Positions 34,479 to 45,001 of a stretch of DNA of 64,000 bases are shown in pieces (the stretch's first letter is position 1; every line of letters begins with the position of its first letter). Source of the DNA: Lingula anatina (Eukaryota > Brachiopoda > Lingulata > Lingulida > Lingulidae). Location: positions 17,526 through 81,525 of the forward strand of contig NW_019776127.1 in assembly GCF_001039355.2 (NCBI RefSeq). Direction: 5' to 3'. The notes under the pieces were generated by a model that was not told the origin of the DNA, did no database searches, and saw only the letters and a list, made by a program, of their open reading frames with translations. The translations under genes were made by a program, and so were the position numbers.

Positions 34479-35555
34479 TTATTCTGTCAGGGGGCCAATG
34501 AGATCAACGCCAACAATTTGGAATGGATAGGATGGTAAAGGCATTTCTCCCATAGGGGGCTTTTGTTGATTAGGAACATTTGAGAGACATGTTACGCATT
34601 TTCTGATGAACTGTTTCACATGTGCACGCATATTAGGCCATACGTAAGCTTCTCTTACTCTGCACAATGTTTTAGAGACGCTCATGTGCCCGACCTCGCT
34701 ATGTGCTCGTTTAATGACACGCGTGCGGTATGCGCTTGGAAGCATTAATCTTGGATAACAGGGTTCACCTTTATTAGGTGGGCGTGTAGAGTACAATAAA
34801 TCCCCAAATATTGCATATGAGGAGCCCTCTGTCTCTGCCTCCTTAATTTGTGATTCAAATTCTTCTCCCTGCCCCTCAATTAGACCCTCTTTATCAAGCT
34901 CATCTGCTTCTATGGGAATTCTTTCTAATGAATAGTCATCCGGATATGCCTCTGGATCAATCCACTCCGTGTCTACGTCTATAATAGCAATTTTGTCACC
35001 GTCTTTCGACGGTAGACGATTCATAACGTCTGCCCCGTAATTGTATTTCCCTTTGATATATTCTATTTCTGCGCCAAATTCAGAGAGAAACAATGCCCAT
35101 CTTTGAACTTTAGTGTTTCGCATTTCTTTCGTGAAAGCTGAGCGGAGCGGTTTATGGTCGGTCAAAATTTTGAAGTCCGCCATCCACAAATACGGCCTTA
35201 ATTTCGACACACAATAAACAATGGCGTACATTTCTTTTTCTAACACTGACCATTTCCTTTGGGTTCTAGACAAAGTGTGACTGACATATTGGACTACCCT
35301 TTCTCGACCGTCTTTGTCTTCTTGTGTTAAGACCCCACCCACGGCGTAATCGCATGCATCACAATATAGCTTATATTGCTTGTTTAGTTGGGGATGGGCC
35401 ATCACTTCGTTAGAAATCAAAATATCTTTCAAAGCGGTGAAACTTTCTTCGTGCTCTTCATTCCATTGAAAAGGGCAATTCTTTTTGGTGAGAGAGTATA
35501 ATGGTGTAGCGATTTTTGCAAAATTTGGTAGAGTTTGGGCATAGTAATTGCACAT
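34479..35555 (-). pseudogene. pol: RNase H and N-terminal integrase
   Basis: The RNase H domain shows [28 protein letters not shown] and [12 protein letters not shown]. The integrase zinc-binding region follows: H-x3-H in HSEVGH and C-x2-C in CVTC. The first catalytic aspartate is in VGVDLIGPL. The segment stops at 34479 next to a T7 run, where the frame shifts. It shares a frame with the RT segment upstream, separated by one TAA. Confidence 0.88.
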
Positions 35556-35675
35556 CCCTAAAAATGAGCGTACGTCTTTTTGATTTCGCGGTGTTTTGAT
35601 TTTCTTAATAGCCTCTATTTTGTCAGGGTCGCTTCTAATTCCTTCTTTGCTAACTACGTACCCTAGAAGTTTTAC

Positions 35676-36113
35676 TTATGTTTGGGCGAAGCTGCACTTT
35701 GAAGACTTCAGTTTTAGACCAGCTTTGCGTAATCTATCGAAAACTAATCTGAGATGTTCGCGATGTTCCTCTATATTTTTCGAGTATATGATCAAGTCAT
35801 CGATGTAAACAGGAACGCAAACACCTATTAAGTCATTTAAAACGATTTCCATTACGCGTTCAAAATGCGCGGGCCCATTGACCGTCCCGAATGGAATGAC
35901 GTTGAATTCGTATAACCCTTTGTGTGAGATGAATGCAGTTTTGTGTTTGTCTTGTTCTGCAACGGGGATTTGAAAAAATCCAGATTTTAGGTCAGCAACA
36001 GAGTAAACCGTAGCCTCTCCTAAATCATCAAAAATGTCTTGAATCAGTGGGATGGGAAACATGTCACGTTTGATAACTTGATTAAGTTTCCGATAATCTA
36101 CGCAAAATCGCAT
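35676..36113 (-). pseudogene. pol: Reverse transcriptase
   Basis: RT blocks are clear: FCVDYRKLNQVI, YSVADLKSGFFQIPV, FGTVNGPAHFERVM and the catalytic YIDDLIIYSKN. A single TAA at 35676-35678 interrupts the frame, which otherwise continues into RNase H. Upstream, protease is in another frame (shift near 36150-36180). Confidence 0.92.
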
Positions 36114-36147
36114 AGTGTTATCCTGCTCAGGAACAAGTGTTACAGGA

Positions 36148-36783
36148 CTACACCAGTCCGAGGTGCTCGGTCTTATAACACCGTCTTTTTAACATTTTTT
36201 CTATCTCTTCTTCAATGATTTTTCGCTTATGTATTGGGGCTCTGTAGGCTTGTGATCTGATTGGGGCGGCGTCACCCGTATTTATTTTCATGGGTAATAT
36301 ATTACAGTAACCTACGGGTCCTTCTTTTCCACTGAAAATATCTGCATATTCTAGGGTCAGATCATCTATTTCCTTGTTTCCCGAAGATTTGGGCAATTTG
36401 ACAATTTCATTTATTTCTACTTCTTTCTCATTTTTCTCCAAAGACCATTCCTTATCGAACCATGTCAGTGTTTTGGCCACATAATCTGTTTTACCTTGCC
36501 CTTTTTCAAGTAAATCATTTCCCACTATCATTTCTTGAGATATGCCCTCTACTACAACTAATTCTACTAACCCTATGTTTTCTATCTTGAGGTTGGCAAT
36601 CCCTTTTACATCTAATTTTCCACCAGAGACACTAAACAGGTTTCCTGACTTTGCTAATAAATGACATCTTCCTACTTTGGCACAAATTTTCTTAAAAACA
36701 TCTTTACGCAGAATCGAAACAGCTGCACTTGTATCAATTAAGGCTTTACACTGATATCCGAAAAAATTCAAACTAATACCCAA
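36148..36783 (-). pseudogene. pol: Protease and linker to RT
   Basis: The aspartic protease site reads ALIDTSAAVSIL. The usual triad is D-T/S-G, and here the glycine position is serine. The frame is the same as the nucleocapsid segment upstream, with one TAA (36805-36807) between them. Confidence 0.8.
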
Positions 36784-36804
36784 CCGGTTATCATATCTGC
36801 CCGA

Positions 36805-37161
36805 TTAGTTTAAACGATTGTGTCTGTTACCTAGTGGCTGTGTGTGTGGTTGTGCAAAATTGTAGTGTGGATTATGTTGGTAGCCTACCCTGCTCTCTTG
36901 TTTTATATTTCCCTTTCTCTGATAGCACTCTCTTTGCCTGTGGCCGGGCTTATTGCAGTAAAAACACACCGGGGCTCCATCCGGCGTCCATTTATACTTT
37001 CTGCTTTGTGACTGTGGTGGTGTATGTAATTTTTGTGCCTGGTTAGCTTCTAGTTTTGCAATTCTGGTTTGTAATCTTTCTTCGGATTTTTGTACCGCAT
37101 CCAAAATTTGGCGCATGTAGGTATCAGTTTCTTTTTTCGAGTTAACTACCCCTATTTCCAT
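36805..37161 (-). pseudogene. gag: Gag C-terminal part with zinc knuckle
   Basis: One CCHC knuckle, CFYCNKPGHRQREC (C-x2-C-x4-H-x4-C), follows a coiled-coil-like stretch. It ends at TAA 36805-36807. It is shifted by one frame relative to the gag N-terminal segment; the shift falls near 37220-37250. Confidence 0.85.
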
Positions 37162-37199
37162 GTCTTCTTCTATTCTGAAAGCCTGAGTGGCTTCCCCTT

Positions 37200-37877
37200 T
37201 TAATTGACGATAGACTTCTCTACTAAATTCTGCGTTTCTGTCCAGTTCAAGGCATCTGCCAGAGTGTTTGGCTGGCCCCTAACTATTAGATCTTCGGCCA
37301 GTCTATGATCACGTAACCCTTTCGCGTATGCCCTAAGGACATGGCGTTCCCCATCACCCGTTCTAGGAATTGGGAAGGCTCTATTAGCCTTTTCTCGGAA
37401 TTTTCTGTTGTAAGAGGTTAGGTTTTCGTAAGGCGACTGTATGTAATGTTCTATTTCGGTCTTAAGTCGTTCAGTCTCGTTGCACGAGAGAAACGATCTC
37501 TGAATGTGGTCTTTTAATACCGGCCATGATATATTTTCCCTGTCTTGTTGGGCTTGTAAAAAACGCTCTATCTCTCTTTTTAGGCTACCTCTAGTTACTC
37601 TACAGGCTAGTTTCACTTGTCCATTACTCACCGATGCCACCTGGTGTTCGGCCGAGTCGATCTCCTCCAAAAAGTCTCTTACCTCGTTTTCGTCCTGTCC
37701 GTCACATGGTCGTATTGCTGTCGCCGCTGTTTTTAGGGTCTCGTTCCCTATTTCAATAAAGGCCTTTCCCTGCACCGCTTCAAGTAAGCCTTGGAAGTTT
37801 TGTATTATCTGCTGAAGTTGGGGATGACCCTCGACTTCGTTCGGCAGTGGGACCTGCGCTGCGTTTGGATTTGCCAT
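37200..37877 (-). pseudogene. gag: Gag N-terminal part (capsid region)
   Basis: The ATG at 37877 lies only 44 bp inside the 5' LTR. The segment has a Ty3/gypsy capsid-like helical region (IRPCDGQDENEVRDFLEEID, later YIQSPYENLTSYNRKF). It stops at 37200 because of a frameshift rather than at a natural gag end, since the other frame continues to the zinc knuckle. Confidence 0.85.
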
Positions 37878-37897
37878 TTTCTCCTTTGCTACTTCTT

Positions 37898-37917
37898 CTC
37901 AACCTGGCGGCTCGCCA
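37898..37917 (-). other. Primer-binding site, probably tRNA-Arg
   Basis: Just inside the 5' LTR the minus strand reads TGGCGAGCCGCCAGG. This is complementary to a tRNA 3' end GGCTCGCCA, which fits animal tRNA-Arg(ACG) with one gap further in. The site starts four bases from the LTR. Confidence 0.6.
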
Positions 37918-37921
37918 ATCC

Positions 37922-38187
37922 TGTAAGGTTCGATTTTAGGTTCACAGATCGAGAAGAAGTGAGCAACAAGAGTCGTGGATTTCCAAACAGCTTTATTCCC
38001 ACTACCTAACTTGTTCTCTCTACCCACCACCTGTTCTATTTATATGTACCTTAATGCCTCATTATAATAATACCTTATAATAAATCTTAGTAGGCGCGGG
38101 CGCCGCGACATCCTATAGTCTAGGCGCGGGCGCCGCGACATCCTAGGGGCGTGGGACACGCTAAGGGGCGCCACCGCGTCCCTTATA
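37922..38187 (-). repeat. 5' LTR
   Basis: It matches the 3' LTR except for three substitutions and one 10-bp insertion near 38047-38056. It carries the same two 30-bp GC-rich direct repeats and the same minus-strand AATAAA (37997-37992). Confidence 0.95.
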
Positions 38188-39854
38188 ATATCATATTCAA
38201 GGTTTATATAGGTTGCATTTATAAAAAATTACCGCATGATATATATCACTCAGAATGCACTGCGCCATAAATTAAAATGAACTCGTGCAGTGTTTATACA
38301 TATGTGCTAAAACATACCAGTCTTAGTTCTGGATTAAACGTCAGAGTGAAACAAATTATTGAGATGAACTGATCTATTATAGTGTCAAGTATTGCAATTT
38401 TGAATGAAAATAAGTAACACGTTTGCACTTCTATATATCCCTATTAATATCTAGCCTTATCATCCATGTACATATACCCCTGTAGTTTATATTTTTTCAA
38501 ACACGCAGAATGACGTCAAAATCAACAAACATTGAAATATACACTAATTACACACAACACAATTGTACAGTTGTCCAGCAAAATGCTCCGTCGTATTATC
38601 AAGCCTGTTTTTAATATTCTGCAGGCATACATGAAATACATCGTTATTTTAAAGATAACGGTACTAAGTAACGTATTCGCCTCATAATGTGCAGCCATTA
38701 GTCCAAACATACTGTTGTCAAGGATCTTGATAATATTTATTCATCTGTATCGCTATACATTAAAAGTCAACGGGTTTTCATGGAATCTACACATCATTTT
38801 GTAATACAATGCACAGTACCGTGTACATGATAATAAGTTGTAAAATACATACAGAATATTTCATATTTTTACTTAAGATTTGATATAGTACTGTAATTAG
38901 ATATACCTTATACTGCCTTGTCTGCTAATTTGACCTTTAAGCATATACATGTAGGTATATAATACAGGTAGGTCTTCATATTGTAAAAATGACTTTGTAC
39001 TATGAGATGTGCACAACCAAGTTTCCTTAAGTAAACAGCATACCTTACTTGATAGAGCCTTCACTTCGGCATTCAGAGTTGTTTTTAAATTATAAGTGCC
39101 TATAAAAGAACTACAAGAATCATTGGTTTTCACATCGCGGAATATAAGCTCATCAATTAATATCTGTGATGTTAAGCAATGGGGTATATTTCATCAAGTA
39201 ATGAGCTCATCACAACCAAGCAGCATATATAATTAGTTATTTTCTCTTTAATAGTAGTGTTATTTGTTATTTAAAAGTGTTATATTTATCATGTGCTCAG
39301 GGCTTCTTCGAGGTGTAACGCTAGCTGGACCTTAATTGCTGATAATTAAACTGGCAATGGCGCGCCCACTATGAAAAACGATTATTATGTCTTCGTTCTT
39401 CTATTTCCGCGGCGAATATACAGAAAGCCATTGTCTTGTGTGGTATCATTGGATCATGTTCTCTGTTTAACTTAAACATAAATGAGAAGAACCTCTCCAC
39501 TTCTTTCTTTTAATTATCTTTAATTAACATCAGCGTGCTTTCCCGCTTTAAATGAGTTTTTTTTTTTTTTTATTTTTTTTTTATAGAAATTACGACCATA
39601 ATGTGTTTCGCTCTGAACAGGATTACTTGATGATGAATCTAGTGTTATCCCTGACGAGAATTACTTGATGAAGAAGCCGTTATCATCCCCTGAACAGGAT
39701 TATGAGATATATACGTCAATACATATATCTATTTAAGCAAATACAATGCTGTCAAAACGACTAAAAATGAATGGCATGTATAACACGTATATACGGACAC
39801 GTGTAATAAAGATTTGATACCAAACTAACCATGTCCCTGACGCTGACTGGGAGT
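38188..39854. other. 3' flank of the IAP gene, no gene seen
   Basis: AT-rich DNA between the RING stop codon and the LTR element. It would hold the IAP 3' UTR; no convincing minus-strand AATAAA close to the stop was identified. Confidence 0.4.
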
Positions 39855-40051
39855 TTAACTTAATATGGACCTAACTGTGCCCTTGATGGCTGCTCTACAA
39901 ATGTGGCAATTCCTTAAGGCAGGTGCACACTGGACACAGGCGACAAGATGGCCACACGGCAGAAATGTCACACCAACTTCTTTATCCATACAGATCTTAC
40001 AGGTGCGCTCTTCCTTCAGCATCTTGTTCTCCTCAAGCAAGGACTTGGTCT
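39855..40051 (-). CDS. IAP RING exon
   Basis: This phase-1 exon encodes [17 protein letters not shown], a short helix, and a complete C3HC4 RING: CKIC, CGH, CVQC, CHIC. It ends GTVRSILS and TAA, the usual IAP C-terminus. Confidence 0.9.
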
Positions 40052-43000
40052 CTGGAAACAAATAGGTGCGCTTTTTTTTTTTTGCAAAACCGATGTAATG
40101 AACCTCATTGTATATGGATCCTTTATAACAGATAAAGTTATTGTATCATTAACTGATAGTAATATTATGCACATAAGCTTCATCAGTAATTAATATTCAT
40201 GCCCCTAAGCGGCTATCTTGCCGTATGCATTTTATGCAGTGATGTTAGTAGAACAGTAAAGGCATGCATCCTGTATCTTTCTAACCCTCTGTGTCTTACC
40301 TTACCGCTCCTCCCTAAACATGTTATAGATGCAATAACTTTACCACCTAGTTAAATGACCTTGATGACCATGACCTTGATCAGTGCACGATGTGCACGGC
40401 AGCCTGACGTATAAAATCAATATATTATCAAACACATCAACCTTAAATCTTTAGTGCTCACCCCTGTCATCACTATCCTTTGGTACCGGAACACCTCGTT
40501 TCTTCTTTTTCTTTTTCTTGCCTTTTCTAGTCTGTTTCTCTGAAATAAAATGAAATTTAAATCCAATCTAAACAACTCAGCCTGTTGTAATAATGACGTT
40601 GTAAAGATGAACAGGTGTCCCAGTAACCTACATATATAAGATACGTGTCACAGAGGAGGAAGTCATGACACTGACGCCCATCTGAGAAAAAACGATTTGA
40701 GCGTTAAAGTAAATGAACGAGCTACTCTGGTATCTACTGAATTCAAGTAAAAACTTGTGTGTTAGTTACGAGCGATGATGTATCTATAGTACTTGAAATC
40801 TGTGAGATGCTAATCTGCAAACTAAAACATTTAATCAACTAAAAAGAAAAATATATAAATATATTATTTAAGATTTTTTACTTTTAACCACAAGTTAACA
40901 TTGCTGAATATTATTAACTCCAACATGTACCAGTATGCTGTGTTTGTGATGTTTTCTGGGCTGCATAACGTGGTGGTGCTTCAGCCAGAGCTGCGTTTAG
41001 TGGCTGCGGACCACACTCTTCTTGGGGAATTACTGCCATTGCCGCAGCGCCTTGCGCCGTCTGACGGTTCATCTCAACCTCGATATTCAAAACGGCGTCT
41101 AGTAAACTGGCTGCACTGGGATAATCATCTCCAGTGTTCCGCAATCTTTGTTCGATCGCCTGACGCACTTTATCTCGACTGAAACCCATATCTAAGACCG
41201 CCTGCACTGTCGGGGTGTCCAGGCGGGCTTTGATCTCCCGGGCCTCTACGTGGTAATTGCCTGGCACACCTGCGTACAAACAGGGTTCTGGTCAGGTTAT
41301 GTGCCAAAAAGCATGCTTAGCGATTTATTTACAAGCATTTAGGTGATGTTTTGCTCCACATTCTTGGATGTTTGATGGGATCTAATCACAAATCAGAACA
41401 TGTTCAATTACCTCAAATACAGGGCCTTAGCCTGAGCAAAATGCCAGGGGGGGCAGTAAGCGGACACAAAGGGGCGAAGCCCCTGAGGGGGGAGGGGGTG
41501 TCCCCCTACCAGTGTGGAAACTTCTAAATCCCAGGGGGGGCAGCTGCCCCCCCTGCCCCCCCGGAGGCTACGGCCCTGAAATATATTTACTAATTTTGCT
41601 AGTTCTGTTAAGAACAATAAAGAATAAACGAATATCTGTGTCTTTAAACCGGATTGTTTATTGGCGTTGTTATTGTCTATTTATGAAGTTGAGTGCTGCT
41701 TCAAAACTCAAGATATCTAGCCAGTTATAGGCAGCGGGTAAATGACGACTAACCTTGTGGTATTTGTGCTTGTGCTTGAGCCTGGGGAGGATAAATTGAA
41801 CAAAACAATATAAAATCAATATAAAAAACATAATAAATGCATATGGGACTTGCTGACATGGTGTACAGATATACAAATAAAAGACAATTTGTGATTTTTA
41901 TCGTTGATCAAGTAGAATGTATATTGATTAACGATTATGGCGTTTCAAAATGAAACTCAAACATCGCCTACTGATTCAAGCTACAGCAATTATTTCAAAA
42001 GTTATCTAGCCTAAACCGTTAGCAAATCTGAATGGTGTGGTTAAATATATGCTTACCGGGTTGTTTGGCGAATTTTGTTCCTTGATCATTCGAATAAACT
42101 CATCCCCCTTGCACTGGCGAACAAAACCACAACGTGGGAACCAACGCGCATGCTCAGCCCAAGGGTCGTCTTGAGGTTCCCAATTCCTCAACCCTCCGTC
42201 ACAGAAGAAGCATTTCACGTTGTCACCAAAGCCTGTTATTAACGAATATTAAAAAAAAAATAATAACATGACCGTATATTAAATGGACCCTGTTACTCCT
42301 CTAAGCAAAATTACAAGATAGGCCCCTTGTATATTTTTATTCATAAGGGATCAGATTATACATGTACTTAACAGAACGTTGTAAAAAAGATCGTTAAAAT
42401 TCGCATTCATCCTTACATAACATTGGTCAAAAAGGTTGTCCCGTCCCCATTTCCCTGCACTTTTATTTACAAATGATCACCTCACAGCTGTTAATTGTTA
42501 GAAATAGTGATTTTTATTACAGATACCGTTCCTAACATAATTAATGGTTAAAAGAAAATACAAAATAATGGTAAAAATATACATATTTTATACCATTTAG
42601 TAAAATGTATAAGAGGTAACTCCTCAAATTCACTGTTTCACTGTGACTTCTACAGATGTAAAGAAATGTCTACTAAATTGAAAAGACGCCATCAAATGTC
42701 ACCAAATTCACACACAATAAGCATTAGGGTGTGCTCATTAAAGGTCACGTGCCTAAAAGCGTGTGCGTCTACCGCGTACTGCAATTATCTCCTATAGACG
42801 GCGCGACAAGCCTTCAACACGGGTAACAATTCTGTTTTATAGGATATAGTCCCATTCTTCTTAAACAAATTGGGGAAGTTGCTCCACGTTTTTATGGGGT
42901 TGGTTCTCCTTTACATTGCACACTCAAATTCATGTCACAGTTGATTAGTAAGTTTAATATCAGGGCTCAAATATGGTGGTTCCATCCTTAGAGCATTGTG

Positions 43001-44950
43001 TTTCTTCGACAAATACTTGCCAGGCGAGAGGTGTGAGCAAGTGTGCAGTCATGATGAAGCCCGGAGTTCACCCCAAAGTCAGTTCTTGAAGATGGAATGA
43101 GATATCAGCTGAGAATGCTACGTTCAGTGATCCCACAGGCACCTGAACCTGGCCATCCATCACTGGAAGGAAGTCGGTTTTGCTGCAGAATCAAATTATT
43201 TCTTGTATCCCATCGATGGTCAAATGAGGGTCCATAGACATGTTAAAAATGCCTCTTGGGAGGGTGTGTGTAGGATAATATCACCTGAGGTGTTAGATCA
43301 GTCCGCATTTGGAGAACATTCCAAGCCCATGTACATTGTTCCTTTTGGAACAAATCGTAACAGGGGCATTTTAATGTAACATTCTCAACAGAAATCTCAC
43401 TCCATTTGCAAGAGGTGACTTCAGGGATGCTACTTGCTTCATTGTGACAACGCACTTGCTCACAGCTCTCGTCTGGCAAGCAATTTGTTGCAGAAACACA
43501 GGGCTCTGAGGACGGGACAACCGTCTTTGAGCCCTGATATTAATCCTACTGAGCAGCCGTGGCATTAATTGGGATGTGCATTGCAAAGGAAAACCAATTC
43601 CCAAATAATCTTGACCAATTCCGCCACACTCTTTAGGACGAATGGGGCAATATCCCACATAACATAATTGTTACCCGTGTTGAAGGCTTGTCGCGCCGTC
43701 TACAGGAGATAATTGCAGTACGCGGTAGACGCACACGCTGTTAGGCACGTGATCTTTAACGAACACACCCTAATGCTAATTGTGTGTGAATTTGGTGACA
43801 TTTGATGACGTCTTTTAAATTTAATAGACATTTCTTTACATCTGTAAAGGTCACAGTGAAGCTGTGGATTTGAGGGGGTACCTCTTATAAATTTTACTAA
43901 ATGGTATAAAAACTGTATATTTTCACCACTATTTTGCATTTTTTTAACCATTAATCATGTTAAACACTGTATCTGTAATAAAAAGCACTATTTCTAACAA
44001 TTTACAGCCGTGAGGTGATCATTTGTAAATTAAAGCACATGGGAATGGGGGTGGGACAACCTTTTTGACCAACTTTATATTACACATGGTGTGGCTTTGC
44101 TATAACAAAGAAGATGCTAGTGTGCTTTAATTAATGTTATTATAGCCTGTGACACATGTATTACAATGAAGGAGGTAGTCTCATTTCCTATCAATTTAGA
44201 ACAAACAAAGGATATGAACTTATATATAGTAATGATTAATTAAATAACGGATATATTTCAGTCAAATATAAAGTGGAGTTACCGGCGTAGAAGAACCCGG
44301 CCCTGGCGAGTTCTTCAGGACGCGGAATGCGAGATGGTGGCCAGTTAGCAAAAGTCTGAACTCTGGTGTTTTCCATGGCGTATCTCTCGTGTCTGGGTCT
44401 CGCTGTTAGTATCCCTAGTGTGGCTCCATTTGTGATACCTAATGGGTAAAAATATGGAAAAAGGATCGAATTGAGAAGTAAAGACATGCATTCTAGATAC
44501 AATGTAATATGAACAAAGATTCGAGCAGAATCAGTGGGTCGCCCTGTGCTCTATTCAGAGAAATGACGCGTACAAATGCAATAAAACACGGAACAGGGGA
44601 TGGCAATACTTGTTGATGTGCGCACAGGCCTAGTGTAATAAATGTTTTACATAGTTCGTTTTTATTATTTGGCGTTAAGTTCTGCGACTCACAATTCAGG
44701 TACATGAAGTACGCAAATGGAAAACGCTTAATGTAAGGTACAAATTCTAGGTCTCAATTGCATTTTATAAAATGACCGATATAATCATGCTTTCCACCAG
44801 AGAGCTCGAATTATCAAAGAGGATCAACTTGGATGCCTTGCAAGCATTATGAGATGACTTGTTATCAACCGAATGGGGCAATATACATTACATTGTGCCA
44901 CAGGAATGTTATCGACTATGTCTCTGACACATTTTGTCCTTGTAAAACTG

Positions 44951-45001
<51 letters not shown>

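Larger units (their letters stand above)
30173..38187 (-). mobile_element. Ty3/gypsy-type LTR retroelement with env (errantivirus-like)
   Basis: It is bounded by LTRs 30173-30428 and 37922-38187, with ATAT on both outer sides (30169-30172 and 38188-38191) as a 4-bp target duplication. It reads on the minus strand in the order LTR, primer site, gag, protease, reverse transcriptase, RNase H, integrase, env, polypurine tract, LTR. RT before integrase places it with Ty3/gypsy (Metaviridae). The env has features of F-type fusion proteins, as in insect errantiviruses. The frame is broken in gag, between protease and RT, inside RT, inside integrase, at the pol C-terminus and about three times in env, so it is not competent as assembled. 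The LTRs differ by three substitutions and one 10-bp indel, which suggests recent insertion. It lies 1.7 kb beyond the 3' end of the large IAP gene. Confidence 0.92.

Noticed and set aside
33501-34530. Plus-strand frames over the integrase region
   Set aside because: Antisense of the clear DDE integrase segments.
37898-37917. Possible tRNA gene
   Set aside because: Only the 3'-end complement is present, at the position of an LTR-element primer site; no cloverleaf around it.
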